Assembly (NCBI GenBank): GCA_030644725.1
Contig: CP130629.1
Coordinates: 124,001-188,000, forward strand
DNA length: 64,000 bases
Reading direction: 5' to 3'
Source: Candidatus Electrothrix communis
Lineage (GTDB): Bacteria; Desulfobacterota; Desulfobulbia; Desulfobulbales; Desulfobulbaceae
The translations under genes and the position numbers were made by a program. Below the pieces are notes generated by a model that saw only the letters and a list, made by a program, of their open reading frames with translations, made no database searches and was not told the origin of the DNA. This document shows positions 18,471 through 28,868 of this stretch, one piece after another (within the stretch, counting starts at the first letter, position 1; each line of letters begins with the position of its first letter).

Positions 18471-19943
18471 TTATACTGCGACATCGGGAATAAAAGGATC
18501 GCCGTTGAAGGCGTCTTTAATCGCCTCGAAAATGTTTTTTGAATTTTTACGAGCCGTGGAGATATATCCCCGGATAGAAGCGAACCGTTCCGCACCTTCA
18601 ACAGTTCGGAAACAACCCGAAACCTTCTGTTTGACCTTCATCATACGCACATCCCTTTCCGCCGCATTATTGTCGAACGGAACCCGAAAATCGTACATAA
18701 AGGCGAGAGTCTCCGACTTGTAATCCCGGAGCCGTATCAGCAGATTGAGCGGCGGCGGTCTTTTCAGTCGTCCCTTCTTTTTTTCTTTTGGAGGCGTGAA
18801 GGGATTGTCCGCGAAGCCCCGACAAATGATTTCATCGTATCGCCGTTCAAAACCTTCGATCTGTTCCGGCCCGAAACGATCCCGGTCCGGCTTCAGTTTT
18901 TCGACCTCCTCTTTTATCTCAAGCAGTAAGTCGGCCATGTCTCCAGCCCATGCCTGTTCATACTGTTTGCCTATGAATTTAAACTCGCGAAGATGGTGCG
19001 CGTTGCACAGCCCATGACGGCAATTTTTATATCCGAAGTACGATTTCCAGTGATCATGCAGCATCCTTCCTTCGAATTCACTGAGGATTCCGGCTGCATC
19101 CATCGCTTCTTTTCCCCGCTTTTCATGCACGTTATAATGAGTGAGGAGGTCCGACGAAGCTACATGCAGCCAATGGAGTTTTCCTTTGACCCGCAGTCCG
19201 GTTTCGTCCACTTTCAGAACCTCGGCATTACGCAGAAGCTCCGCTGTCGCCTCGGTCGAGGGCCGGACGCACTCGGAAAGTTCTTCAGATGCCTTCAGCA
19301 GCGAACCCTCCGAAATTCCGTGCCCGATCAGATCTTCAAAAATCTGTGCAGTGCGTTCAAGCGGAATATGATGCTGATTCCCGAAATACGTGGCCCATGT
19401 CTTCACGCCTCTGCCGTATCGAACGCCCCGTCCCACACTTTCCGGAAATTTTCCCGTATTTTCCATGCCGCATTCGGGACAAATTATGATTTCCGCACGA
19501 TGCGAGGTGACTTCGATTCGTATCGCCGGAATATCATAAACCTGTCGTTCTTCCTCTCCGACGGCGGCGACGTCCTCAAGCGATGTCTGGCAGTTGTCAC
19601 ATGTGTCGGGTTTATACGTTTCCGTATGATCTGGGTTTTCCGACCGCTTAAGAGTCCGCCCTTCATGACCCGGCTGCCCGCCGTTCGACTTTTGACCAGA
19701 CTTTCTCAGGCTTTCCGTCTTGTTCTGTTTACCGTATCCGTCGCTTGAAGGCGGTTTACCGCTGTTGCGGCTGTTTTTCGACAGCCGGGCCTGTAAATCC
19801 TTCAATACTCCGGCCTGTTTTTCCAACTGAGCGGCGAGTTCTTTAACCTGCGCGGTTATACTGCCGAACAGGGCAATAATTGCCTCTTCACCTTCCGCAA
19901 AGGCCGTACGGACTTCTTTCTCTTCGGGGATACTAAAATTCAT
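18471..19943 (-). CDS. tnpC: IS66-family transposase TnpC
   Basis: 490 residues, full length. An N-terminal coiled coil (QVKELAAQLEKQAGVLKDLQ) and the family linker NSRNSGKPPSSDGY are followed by a zinc-finger-like CDNCQTSLED...CPECGMENTG. The DDE domain has its acidic residues in KVDETGLRV and MLHDHWKSY, with AHHLREFKF after. The IS66 C-terminal motif FDNNAAERDVRMMKVKQKVSG is recognisable (its core reads NNAAERDVRMMK). It cuts and rejoins the ends of the surrounding element. Confidence 0.95.
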   Translation of the reverse strand: MNFSIPEEKEVRTAFAEGEEAIIALFGSITAQVKELAAQLEKQAGVLKDLQARLSKNSRNSGKPPSSDGYGKQNKTESLRKSGQKSNGGQPGHEGRTLKRSENPDHTETYKPDTCDNCQTSLEDVAAVGEEERQVYDIPAIRIEVTSHRAEIIICPECGMENTGKFPESVGRGVRYGRGVKTWATYFGNQHHIPLERTAQIFEDLIGHGISEGSLLKASEELSECVRPSTEATAELLRNAEVLKVDETGLRVKGKLHWLHVASSDLLTHYNVHEKRGKEAMDAAGILSEFEGRMLHDHWKSYFGYKNCRHGLCNAHHLREFKFIGKQYEQAWAGDMADLLLEIKEEVEKLKPDRDRFGPEQIEGFERRYDEIICRGFADNPFTPPKEKKKGRLKRPPPLNLLIRLRDYKSETLAFMYDFRVPFDNNAAERDVRMMKVKQKVSGCFRTVEGAERFASIRGYISTARKNSKNIFEAIKDAFNGDPFIPDVAV

Positions 19944-20170
19944 AACAGCAAAATAATCTTAACCCGTTGCTTCTGTCAAGAGGCTTGGCGACTGGCTGAG
20001 TAGTTACAAAATATATTTGTCGATTAATAATTGTTGTTGAACATAGAGAGAGAGTTTTGTCAATGTTTTTATATATCAGTAGGTTGTTTGTGGCATCGCG
20101 TACTCTGGAGAATCAAGAAATTTCTTTGCGGCACAAGGAAATTAAGAATAGGGAAGAATAAAGGGGGAAA

Positions 20171-21888
<1,718 letters not shown>

Positions 21889-21932
21889 TTGATAAGGGAT
21901 TGAAGACGGATTACCCCTTGTGTCGGGGTGCC

Positions 21933-21958
21933 GTAGGGGCGAACCCCTGTGTTCGCCC
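21933..21958. repeat. Intergenic palindromic repeat (GTAGGGGCAGAC family), copy 2
   Basis: Starts GTAGGGGCGAACCCC and ends TGTTCGCCC, in the gap between purA and rpoZ. Same family as the copies near 6.7, 37.4, 40.8, 46.0 and 56.0 kb. Confidence 0.75.
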
Positions 21959-22072
21959 TGATCCTATCCTATGATTTTTTAGCAGTTTCAGATTTTTCTG
22001 ATTATATTTTAGAAGAGCGAGTGCCTGGCGGATTTTTGTTCGTCAGGTTCTTTCTGTTCAGGAGAGTGGAGT

Positions 22073-22351
22073 ATGGCTCGTATTACCGTGGAAGACTGTC
22101 TTGCTCAGGTTGGTGATGATAACCGCTTTGCCTTGGTGCATCTTGCTGTTGAGCGTATTCGCCAGCATCGCAAAGGAGAACCGTACCTGTTGGAGGGGAA
22201 AAATAAAGAGGTCGTCATGACGTTGCGTGAAATTGCCAAGGGCTATGTGACCTTTGATAACATTAAGGATCTTCCTGCACAGCGTCGGGCCGAAGAAGCG
22301 TCTGAACGGGCTGGAAGCAGTGAGAAAAACAATGAAGCCGAGCAGGAATAA
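22073..22351 (+). CDS. rpoZ: RNA polymerase omega subunit
   Basis: 92 residues starting [19 protein letters not shown], the standard RpoZ opening, then [15 protein letters not shown] and the assembly segment TLREIAKG. The tail is acidic and variable, as in the family. Omega wraps the C-terminus of beta-prime and takes part in ppGpp binding. A ribosome site (GGAGAGTGGAG) precedes the ATG. dnaJ follows 21 bases later, so the genes are probably co-transcribed. Confidence 0.93.
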   Translation: MARITVEDCLAQVGDDNRFALVHLAVERIRQHRKGEPYLLEGKNKEVVMTLREIAKGYVTFDNIKDLPAQRRAEEASERAGSSEKNNEAEQE

Positions 22352-22372
22352 CTTTGAACGTTAGAGCCAGCT

Positions 22373-23500
22373 ATGAGTAGAGATTATTATGAAATCCTGA
22401 ATGTCTCTCGGGATGCTGACGGAGATGTCATAAAAAAAGCGTATCGCAAGCTTGCGATGAAATATCATCCTGATCGTAATCCGGATGATAAAGCGGCGGA
22501 AGATCGCTTCAAAGAAGCTGCTGAAGCATACGAAGTGCTCAGCGATGCGCAGAAACGGCAGGTTTACGATACCTACGGTCATGACGGGCTGAAGAATACC
22601 GGTTATTCTGGACCGGGCAATGCCAGTGATATCTTTTCACATATCAACGAGATGTTTGGTGATATGTTCGGATTCGGCGGAGGCCGGGGGCGACAGCGGG
22701 ATCCCAACGGACCTGTTCAGGGAAATGATCTTCGTTATGATCTGGAAATCTCCTTCATGGACGCAGTGCATGGGGTTGAGAAAGAGGTCGAGATCAGCAA
22801 GCCTGAAACCTGTCATACCTGTGAGGGCTCTGGAGCCCGTCCTGGCCATCAGCCGCAGACCTGTCCGACCTGTCAGGGGCGGGGGCAGGTGATCCGTTCG
22901 CAGGGCTTTTTTCAAGTCAGCAGCACCTGTCCGCAATGTCGGGGTGCAGGGCAGATTGTGGTTGAACCCTGTGCGGATTGTAAGGGCGAAGGCCTGCTGA
23001 ATAAGAAGAAAAAGGTCATGCTCAAGATTCCAGCCGGGGTTGACACTGGGGCCAGAATGCGTCTGAGCGGAGAGGGTGAAGGAGGCCGCCGAGGCGGGCA
23101 TGCCGGGGACCTCTACGTGATCATTCATGTTCAGGAACATGAGTATTTTCTTCGTGATGGCCGGACGATCTATCTCCCTTACCCTGTTTCTATGGTCAAA
23201 GCGGCCTTGGGTTGCGAAGTTGATGTTCCCACTGTCAATGAAAGCGCTAAGCTGAAAATTAAGGCCGGGACCCAGTCGGGTGAACGGTTGACGCTTCGCG
23301 GTGAAGGCGTTGTCGGTCTGCGTGGAGGGCGTCCAGGAGATATGATTGTTGAAATCCAGGTCCAGACCCCTACAGGTTTGACTAAAAAGCAGAAGGAACT
23401 GCTCCGAGAATTTGAAGAACACTGCGACCAAGAAGAAGAAGGATTTTTTTCCAAGATATTGCACGGACATTTTAAAGGGAAGGAAAGGGATAATGCCTGA
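22373..23500 (+). CDS. dnaJ: Chaperone protein DnaJ
   Basis: 375 residues. The J domain (1-70) has the HPD triad in [11 protein letters not shown] Gly/Phe region ([18 protein letters not shown]) follows, then four zinc-finger CxxCxGxG repeats ([32 protein letters not shown]), then the peptide-binding C-terminal domains. It delivers unfolded substrates to DnaK and stimulates its ATPase. dnaK and grpE are not in this window. Confidence 0.97.
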   Translation: MSRDYYEILNVSRDADGDVIKKAYRKLAMKYHPDRNPDDKAAEDRFKEAAEAYEVLSDAQKRQVYDTYGHDGLKNTGYSGPGNASDIFSHINEMFGDMFGFGGGRGRQRDPNGPVQGNDLRYDLEISFMDAVHGVEKEVEISKPETCHTCEGSGARPGHQPQTCPTCQGRGQVIRSQGFFQVSSTCPQCRGAGQIVVEPCADCKGEGLLNKKKKVMLKIPAGVDTGARMRLSGEGEGGRRGGHAGDLYVIIHVQEHEYFLRDGRTIYLPYPVSMVKAALGCEVDVPTVNESAKLKIKAGTQSGERLTLRGEGVVGLRGGRPGDMIVEIQVQTPTGLTKKQKELLREFEEHCDQEEEGFFSKILHGHFKGKERDNA

Positions 23501-23535
23501 TTTTTATCTGTTCGAATACCTTCACTTGAGATAGA

Positions 23536-24018
23536 ATGACCGTGGTACACAAATTGACCCATTTTGATGCTGCCGGGAATGCCCGCATGGTGAATGTCGG
23601 CCTCAAGGATGAGACCGAACGGATTGCTGTTGCTGAAGGGCGTATTACCATGACGCCCACCGCTTATGCGATGGTACGGGCAGGCACGATGAAAAAAGGT
23701 GACGTGCTCGGTGTAGCCAGAATAGCCGGTATAATGGCGACCAAAAAGGTCGACACCTTGATACCGCTCTGTCATCCCTTGGCTATCACCAGGGCGGATA
23801 TATCCTTTTCCTTTGATGATGACAAGAATGCGGTCGGGATTGAGACTACAGTTGGTATTGTCGGGAGAACCGGCGTGGAAATGGAAGCATTAACAGCTGT
23901 TTCTGTCGCGGCTTTGACCATCTATGATATGTGTAAGGCCGTAGATAAGGGCATGGAAATTTCTGATATTCGTCTGAAGAGAAAAAGCGGCGGCAAAAGC
24001 GGTGATTACAGCCGGTAG
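23536..24018 (+). CDS. moaC: Cyclic pyranopterin monophosphate synthase MoaC
   Basis: 160 residues, normal length. Family motifs are [32 protein letters not shown] (with the active-site His) and [26 protein letters not shown]. MoaC makes cyclic pyranopterin monophosphate, the second product in molybdenum cofactor synthesis, together with MoaA. It lies between dnaJ and the DksA-type gene with short gaps. Molybdenum/tungsten cofactor is needed for formate dehydrogenases, which would complement the Wood-Ljungdahl genes further on. Confidence 0.96.
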   Translation: MTVVHKLTHFDAAGNARMVNVGLKDETERIAVAEGRITMTPTAYAMVRAGTMKKGDVLGVARIAGIMATKKVDTLIPLCHPLAITRADISFSFDDDKNAVGIETTVGIVGRTGVEMEALTAVSVAALTIYDMCKAVDKGMEISDIRLKRKSGGKSGDYSR

Positions 24019-24042
24019 AGTCGGTGATTGGAGGAGTGACTC

Positions 24043-24405
24043 ATGGAAAAAGAACAACTGCAGGAATTCAGAGAGCAACTTGAGGCAATGCGTGGAGAGA
24101 TTATCTCCGACGTTGAACAGACGCTCACGGATATGGTCAGCCAGCATGGCAACATTCCGGACCCTAATGATCGGGCGACTATTGAGTCGGATCGCGAGTT
24201 TGAATTGCGTCTGCGCAGCAGGGAGCGTAAGCTGCTGGCTAAAATAGAATTGGCTATCGGCAGGATTGATAAAGGGACCTATGGTGTCTGTGCGGACTGC
24301 GAGGAAACCATAGGGCTCAAGCGGTTACAGGCTCGACCGGTTGCAACCTACTGTATTGACTGCAAGCTTGAGCAGGAACGGCGGGAAAAAAACCTAGGAA
24401 AATAA
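24043..24405 (+). CDS. dksA: DksA/TraR-family zinc-finger transcription factor
   Basis: 120 residues. An N-terminal coiled coil (QLQEFREQLEAMRGEI) with acidic residues near its tip (NDRATIESDREFE) is followed by a four-cysteine zinc finger, CADCEETIG...CIDCKLEQE. The protein enters the RNA polymerase secondary channel and works with ppGpp on stringent promoters. GGAG precedes the ATG by 8 bases. The stop touches the galT start (TAAATG), which suggests coupled translation. The symbol is by family, not proven orthology. Confidence 0.88.
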   Translation: MEKEQLQEFREQLEAMRGEIISDVEQTLTDMVSQHGNIPDPNDRATIESDREFELRLRSRERKLLAKIELAIGRIDKGTYGVCADCEETIGLKRLQARPVATYCIDCKLEQERREKNLGK

Positions 24406-25407
24406 ATGCCTGAATTACGGAAGGATCCTATTCTCGGGCGTTGGATAATTATTGCCAGGGAGCGGAGTAAACGACCCACGGATTTTGTTGTTGATACTCC
24501 GGTAACCGGCGGCGGTTTCTGTCCCCTTTGTCCGGAAAACGAAAAGACTACGCCCGGTGAGGTCCTGGTCTATGGGCGTGATCCGCACAGACCGTCCAAT
24601 ACATCCGGTTGGAAACTCCGGGTTGTGCCCAATAAGTATCCTGCCTTGGTGATCGAAGGGGAACTTGAGAAGCAGGGAGAAGGGTTATATGATCGCATGA
24701 ACGGGATCGGTGCCCATGAGGTTGTGATTGAAAGTCCTGATCATGCTGATCAGTTCAGTTTTCTCCCTCATGAGCAGATGATTCTCACCTTCAGGGCTTT
24801 TCAGGAGCGCATTCGGGACCTGTCCCATGATGATCGCTTCGTCTATGTGATGGTGTTTAAGAATAACGGCAGAGCAGCCGGAGCCTCTCTTGAACATACG
24901 CATTCCCAGCTGGTGGCCTTGCCCGTGATGCCGCGTATGCTGGCGGCCGAGCTTCAGGGAAGTAAGTCCTATTACGCCTACAAGGATCGTTGCGTTTTTT
25001 GTGACATTATTCGTCAGGAAGTGCAGCAGGATACACGTTTGGTTTGTGAAAACGAGCGCTTTGTTACTTTGGCCCCCTTTGCACCCCGCACACCCTTTGA
25101 GATGTGGATTTTACCGAAGAAGCATAGCTCGTCCTATGTGAGTCAGGATGAGGATTCTTTGGCTGACCTGACCCAGATTTTTTCCGAGACACTCAGGCGG
25201 CTTGATGCCTGTATTCCGGGAATTCCCTATAATTTTGTCCTTCATACCCAACCCCTTCAGTCTGGGGCGCTTGATCATTATCATTGGCATTTTGAAATTG
25301 TTCCTAAGCTGACCAATATTGCTGGATTTGAATGGGGAACGGGTTTTTATATCAATCCGATGCCTCCTGAGGATGCATGTCGGTATCTACGTCAGGTCGA
25401 ACTGTAG
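24406..25407 (+). CDS. galT: Galactose-1-phosphate uridylyltransferase
   Basis: 333 residues. It opens PELRKDPILGRWIIIA and has the zinc cysteines CPLCPENE, GRAAGASLEHTHSQLVA in the N-terminal half, a second CVFCDII and the active-site histidine triad in DHYHWHFEIVP. It exchanges UDP between glucose and galactose 1-phosphates (Leloir pathway), or acts as a related nucleotidyl transferase in sugar activation. The start overlaps the end of the DksA-type gene, and a response regulator follows after 12 bases. Confidence 0.93.
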   Translation: MPELRKDPILGRWIIIARERSKRPTDFVVDTPVTGGGFCPLCPENEKTTPGEVLVYGRDPHRPSNTSGWKLRVVPNKYPALVIEGELEKQGEGLYDRMNGIGAHEVVIESPDHADQFSFLPHEQMILTFRAFQERIRDLSHDDRFVYVMVFKNNGRAAGASLEHTHSQLVALPVMPRMLAAELQGSKSYYAYKDRCVFCDIIRQEVQQDTRLVCENERFVTLAPFAPRTPFEMWILPKKHSSSYVSQDEDSLADLTQIFSETLRRLDACIPGIPYNFVLHTQPLQSGALDHYHWHFEIVPKLTNIAGFEWGTGFYINPMPPEDACRYLRQVEL

Positions 25408-25419
25408 GAGAGGAATACT

Positions 25420-25776
25420 GTGAGAAAAAAAAAGGTACTGCTTGTTGATGACGAGGAGAGTATCCTCTTATTATACAGCGAGGAAATAGAGGAAGAAGGC
25501 TTTGCGGTTGAGGTTGCCCATAATGGTGATCAGGCCTTGGAAGTCTTTAAGGCATCACCACCGGATTTGGTGATTCTTGATATCAATATGCCGGGAATGA
25601 ACGGCATTGAGGTGCTCCGCCAGATGAAGGCCGTTAACGCTGACCTGCCTGTGATCCTCAGTTCCGCATATCCGGAATATAAAGAAGATTTGGGAGCTTG
25701 GGCTTCAGACGAGTATATCGTCAAATCCTCCAACACAGACGAGCTGAAAGCCGCTGTTCATAAGTACCTCGACTAA
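25420..25776 (+). CDS. Single-domain response regulator (CheY-like)
   Basis: 118 residues from a GTG with AGGAG 9 bases upstream. It is a lone receiver domain: acidic pocket LLVDDEES, acceptor Asp in LVILDINMPGMNG, Thr/Ser position ILSSAYP and the conserved lysine in YIVKSSN. No output domain follows, so it must act by protein contact or in a phosphorelay. No kinase is adjacent. Confidence 0.92.
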   Translation: MRKKKVLLVDDEESILLLYSEEIEEEGFAVEVAHNGDQALEVFKASPPDLVILDINMPGMNGIEVLRQMKAVNADLPVILSSAYPEYKEDLGAWASDEYIVKSSNTDELKAAVHKYLD

Positions 25777-25925
25777 GGTACCTTGATTACGCCGGAACCC
25801 CGGAGACGGGATTCTGCGGCACAACAATCCTTTCGTCATTTTGGCCATTTTTGCCAGTCTCTTTTGTGGATCGCGCTGGTTTTTTTGCATTTCTATGACT
25901 GCCTTTTTGACAGTCAATCTCTGTC

Positions 25926-26603
25926 ATGAAAGATATTCAGAACCTTCAGGATGATCGCCGAATCAGTATTCGCAAGGTCGGCGTAAAAACCATTTCCTAC
26001 CCCATAACCGTACTGGACCGACAAAAGAAGCTGCAACATACTGTGGCCACAGTGGACATGTATGTGAACCTCCCGCATCGCTTTAAAGGGACGCATATGA
26101 GTCGTTTTGTCGAGATTCTGAATAGGTTCCACGGTAAATTTGATCTGCACAAGTTTCATCTGATTCTCCAGGAAATGAAGGATCAGCTTGATGCCGAGGC
26201 AGCCCACCTGGAAGTACGATTCCCCTATTTTCTTGAGCTCTCTGCTGAGGACGGCTCCGGTATGGAGCGCTATGAATGTCGTCTGCACGGTTCGTTGCAG
26301 GAATGCGATGATTTGGTCATGGAACTGAATGTGCCGATCACCTTGCCCAAATCCATGGGGCGTTGGGGTTATGCTCAGGTCTCTGTTCGCTTCAATGAAT
26401 TTATTTGGCTTGAAGACCTGATCAGCAAGGTTCAGCAGGCCATCAGGGCGGGATCAGAATGGTGCGCATCTGTTGAGTCCCTGTGCGGGCACCTTGGTGA
26501 TACCCTGAAAGCCACCTCGGAAATCAGCTGGTTCCGCGTTGAGGTAGAAAATCTTGCCAATGGCTGTTCCACCTTTGCCACGGTCGAAAGTACCCTTTCC
26601 TGA
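25926..26603 (+). CDS. Divergent FolE2/MptA-type GTP cyclohydrolase homologue
   Basis: 225 residues. The opening (DIQNLQDDRRISIRKVGVKT, then YPITVLD) and the segment YVNLPHRFKGTHMSRFVEIL match the FolE2 (GTP cyclohydrolase IB) family. In that family the metal-binding Cys lies in a VPVTSLCPCSKEIS segment and is followed by GAHNQR. Here the corresponding place reads NVPITLPKSMGRWGYAQVSV, with neither the Cys pair nor the HNQR. It is also 40-80 residues shorter than classical members. It is therefore a relative that has lost or changed the metal site, and folate or pterin activity cannot be assumed. Confidence 0.75.
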   Translation: MKDIQNLQDDRRISIRKVGVKTISYPITVLDRQKKLQHTVATVDMYVNLPHRFKGTHMSRFVEILNRFHGKFDLHKFHLILQEMKDQLDAEAAHLEVRFPYFLELSAEDGSGMERYECRLHGSLQECDDLVMELNVPITLPKSMGRWGYAQVSVRFNEFIWLEDLISKVQQAIRAGSEWCASVESLCGHLGDTLKATSEISWFRVEVENLANGCSTFATVESTLS

Positions 26604-26639
26604 AAAACAGGTTTATTAACCTTGCCCGGTCACGGCAGC

Positions 26640-27416
26640 TCATAATGACAGCAATCTCCTCCTCGCTCGCTCTTTCATGACATGATCCCGGTGATCAGTG
26701 CTGGGAAGGCGAGCTGTCTGGTTGTACGCTTCTTTTGCCTTTTCAGGTTTGTCAAGGGACTCATAGGTATGTCCTAAGAGGAAAGAGGTGTAGACCGGCC
26801 TTGTGGTCCGGAGTGCTATTGCCCTGCGGAATGAGCGGACAGCATCGTCGTATGTCCCTTCGGGCAGGTCGCCGAAAAAAAGACGGGCAAAGGCCTTTAA
26901 AAAGCTGTTCAGGCTGGCCACCTCTTTATAATAAATTCCCAAAACCACATAGGCATCAGCGTAATCCGGGTTCATCCTAATGGCCTTTTGGATATTTTTT
27001 TCCACAAAGCTTGAGAGCTTAACCTTTTCTTTGCTTCCCCGCAAAAGGGCAAGATTGCCGCAGCTTACCGCCAGCCAATAATAACTTTCCGCTTTTTCAG
27101 GAAATTTTACCTGTAATTCTTCAGCCTGTCGGACTGCATGTTCATAGTAGGGCTCTGACTTCTCCGAAGAGAGATCCTCTCCGACATCATTATAGGCCCT
27201 GATTACTTTGGTCTGACACTCGAAGTTCCCCGGCGTAATTTCCAGAGCTTTTTTATACGAGGTTAAGGCTTCCAGGTTTTCGAATTGGTGATAAAAAATA
27301 TCGCCCTGCTTTATGAGTTTCTGGCTTGTTTGGGCATCAGTTATCACAGGAAAAAATGCAACCAGAAAGAAAGCAAGACTGATAAAAAAATGTTTGAATA
27401 ATGAGAGCATATGCAT
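26640..27416 (-). CDS. Secreted or periplasmic TPR-repeat protein
   Basis: 258 residues. It starts MHMLSLFKHFF, with a second possible ATG two codons in, followed by a signal peptide (FISLAFFLVAFFPVITDAQ). TPR-type helices follow: GDIFYHQFENLEALTSYKKA, then NPDYADAYVVLGIYYKEVA and SFLLGHTYESLDKPEKAKEA. It is the last gene of a minus-strand run that starts with the large kinase at 35.3 kb. The role is unknown; TPR proteins usually serve as assembly scaffolds. Confidence 0.85.
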   Translation of the reverse strand: MHMLSLFKHFFISLAFFLVAFFPVITDAQTSQKLIKQGDIFYHQFENLEALTSYKKALEITPGNFECQTKVIRAYNDVGEDLSSEKSEPYYEHAVRQAEELQVKFPEKAESYYWLAVSCGNLALLRGSKEKVKLSSFVEKNIQKAIRMNPDYADAYVVLGIYYKEVASLNSFLKAFARLFFGDLPEGTYDDAVRSFRRAIALRTTRPVYTSFLLGHTYESLDKPEKAKEAYNQTARLPSTDHRDHVMKERARRRLLSL

Positions 27417-27469
27417 AGTTCCAACGTAGTTGGTCTCTGATTGATTGTGTAGCGGTTCGATACGGATGT

Positions 27470-28837
27470 TTATTTTGCCAGGGGAGCCTCAAATATTTCC
27501 TGCATCGTTAGGCCATTGCTAACAGCCTCCTTTTTGATCAACCTGTTTGCCGCTTTAATAAAGAGAGAATGCCAAACGTTAGATGAAATGAGAGGAGCTG
27601 GTTTTTTAGCCAAGAGGCGAACAGTATTTTCGTGTACCGGTTCTCCCTTTGCTAGAGCCCTCGCTGTTGCTTTCAGAGAACGCGTTACGTAAAAGAGTGG
27701 GGGACGAATAGAATCTCTGAATCCTTTGAATCCAGTAAGTGAGTTTCCGCTGATAAGTGCTTCTCCTGCACCCATAGCAAGGCCTCCAGCCCAAAGCATA
27801 CCTGACTCTGATGCAAAATTCTGGCAGATGGCAAGAGCTACTCTGTTCTGATATGGTTCAAAGGCACTGTTAATAATGGGGAGAATTATTTTGGGATCTC
27901 TGGTTGGTACATTTTTTCTGTGTAAGGATATCACTTCGAGTGCTTTGGTTGCCAAAAAGGGTAATGAGTCAACATAGAGAGGGCAAGCTAACAGTATTAT
28001 GTCTGCTCGCTCTACTGCAAGACAGAGATCATGTTGTGCCTTACAGTGCATCAGGCTTTCATCAAGAGTCAGTGACTCTGTTTCAATGTTCTGTTGTTGT
28101 AATATGTTTAACAGGTAGCTTCCTAACACTGTAGATGTGCTGCTATGTTTTTTTTTGGGACTGCCTATAATGAGCAAGGCTTTACGCTTTCCTGTGGGTA
28201 TTTTCGGTATTGAGGAAGACTTATGAACCAATGCAGATAAGGTGTTACGTAAGGGGAGCTTGTCTGTTCTGGAGAGTAACGCGTGAAAAAGATTTCGGAG
28301 TTTTTCCGAGGAGCCCTTGGTGCTGCTTATTACTTCAGCACTGTAGTGCGACGGCGGAAGGTTGAGAGCGTTACGTCCGACAAGGATTTTGAAACATTCT
28401 TCCTGTTTTTTATCAGGGGCTGGATGCACTCCGATTCCTACTATATGCGGAAAGGTTGAATAACGCGGTGGATGGTGAGTTTCCCCATGTGATTTTCTGA
28501 AAAAAGGAAGTGCCACTGGCAGGAAACGATCGATTATTTTTTTCAGTTCAGATGAATACCCTCCAAATACTATAGGGGTAAAGAAGATAACCGTATTGCT
28601 GTTCACGATCGCTTGAAGGATATCAGTCCCTGCATCAGTATGAATGCATCTTCCAGGTGTTTTGAAAAAACAGTTAAAGCAACCGATGCAATGGTTAATT
28701 TTGATGTTACGTAATGTAAAAATTTTTGTTTTTGCTTTGTATTGATGCTGGAGGACATCGATCAGAAGGGTAAGTATTGAGTCGAGGTCTTTATCGCTCT
28801 CTCGTGCTCCATCTAAAATAATAACTTTTTTATTCAT
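27470..28837 (-). CDS. Double flavodoxin-fold protein (NAD(P)H-dependent FMN reductase type), copy 2
   Basis: 455 residues holding two flavodoxin-like domains in one chain. The first has VIILDGAR, the cysteine cluster CIGCFNCFFKTPGRC (typical of iron-sulfur flavoprotein-like reductases) and FFTPIVFGGYSSELKKIIDR. The second starts KALLIIGSPKKKHSSTS and has LLACPLYVDSLPFLATKALE. The neighbouring gene at 28869 is a close full-length paralogue, so this is a tandem duplication. The electron acceptor is unknown. Confidence 0.85.
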   Translation of the reverse strand: MNKKVIILDGARESDKDLDSILTLLIDVLQHQYKAKTKIFTLRNIKINHCIGCFNCFFKTPGRCIHTDAGTDILQAIVNSNTVIFFTPIVFGGYSSELKKIIDRFLPVALPFFRKSHGETHHPPRYSTFPHIVGIGVHPAPDKKQEECFKILVGRNALNLPPSHYSAEVISSTKGSSEKLRNLFHALLSRTDKLPLRNTLSALVHKSSSIPKIPTGKRKALLIIGSPKKKHSSTSTVLGSYLLNILQQQNIETESLTLDESLMHCKAQHDLCLAVERADIILLACPLYVDSLPFLATKALEVISLHRKNVPTRDPKIILPIINSAFEPYQNRVALAICQNFASESGMLWAGGLAMGAGEALISGNSLTGFKGFRDSIRPPLFYVTRSLKATARALAKGEPVHENTVRLLAKKPAPLISSNVWHSLFIKAANRLIKKEAVSNGLTMQEIFEAPLAK

Positions 28838-28868
28838 TTTTTTTAATTAATACGAAACAGTATCGCTG

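Larger units (their letters stand above)
18413..20007 (-). mobile_element. IS66-family insertion sequence (single-gene, ISBst12-like type)
   Basis: 1595 bp with perfect 14-bp terminal inverted repeats (GTAACTACTCAGCC at 18413-18426 and its complement at 19994-20007). It is flanked by an 8-bp direct duplication, AAAATATA, at 18405-18412 and 20008-20015. An 8-bp target duplication and a single tnpC without tnpA/tnpB fit the ISBst12 subgroup. The sharp ends and intact gene suggest a recent insertion. It lies just upstream of the truncated giant gene but in non-coding DNA. Confidence 0.93.

Noticed and set aside
22637-23470. 277-codon open frame opposite dnaJ
   Set aside because: Antisense shadow of dnaJ.
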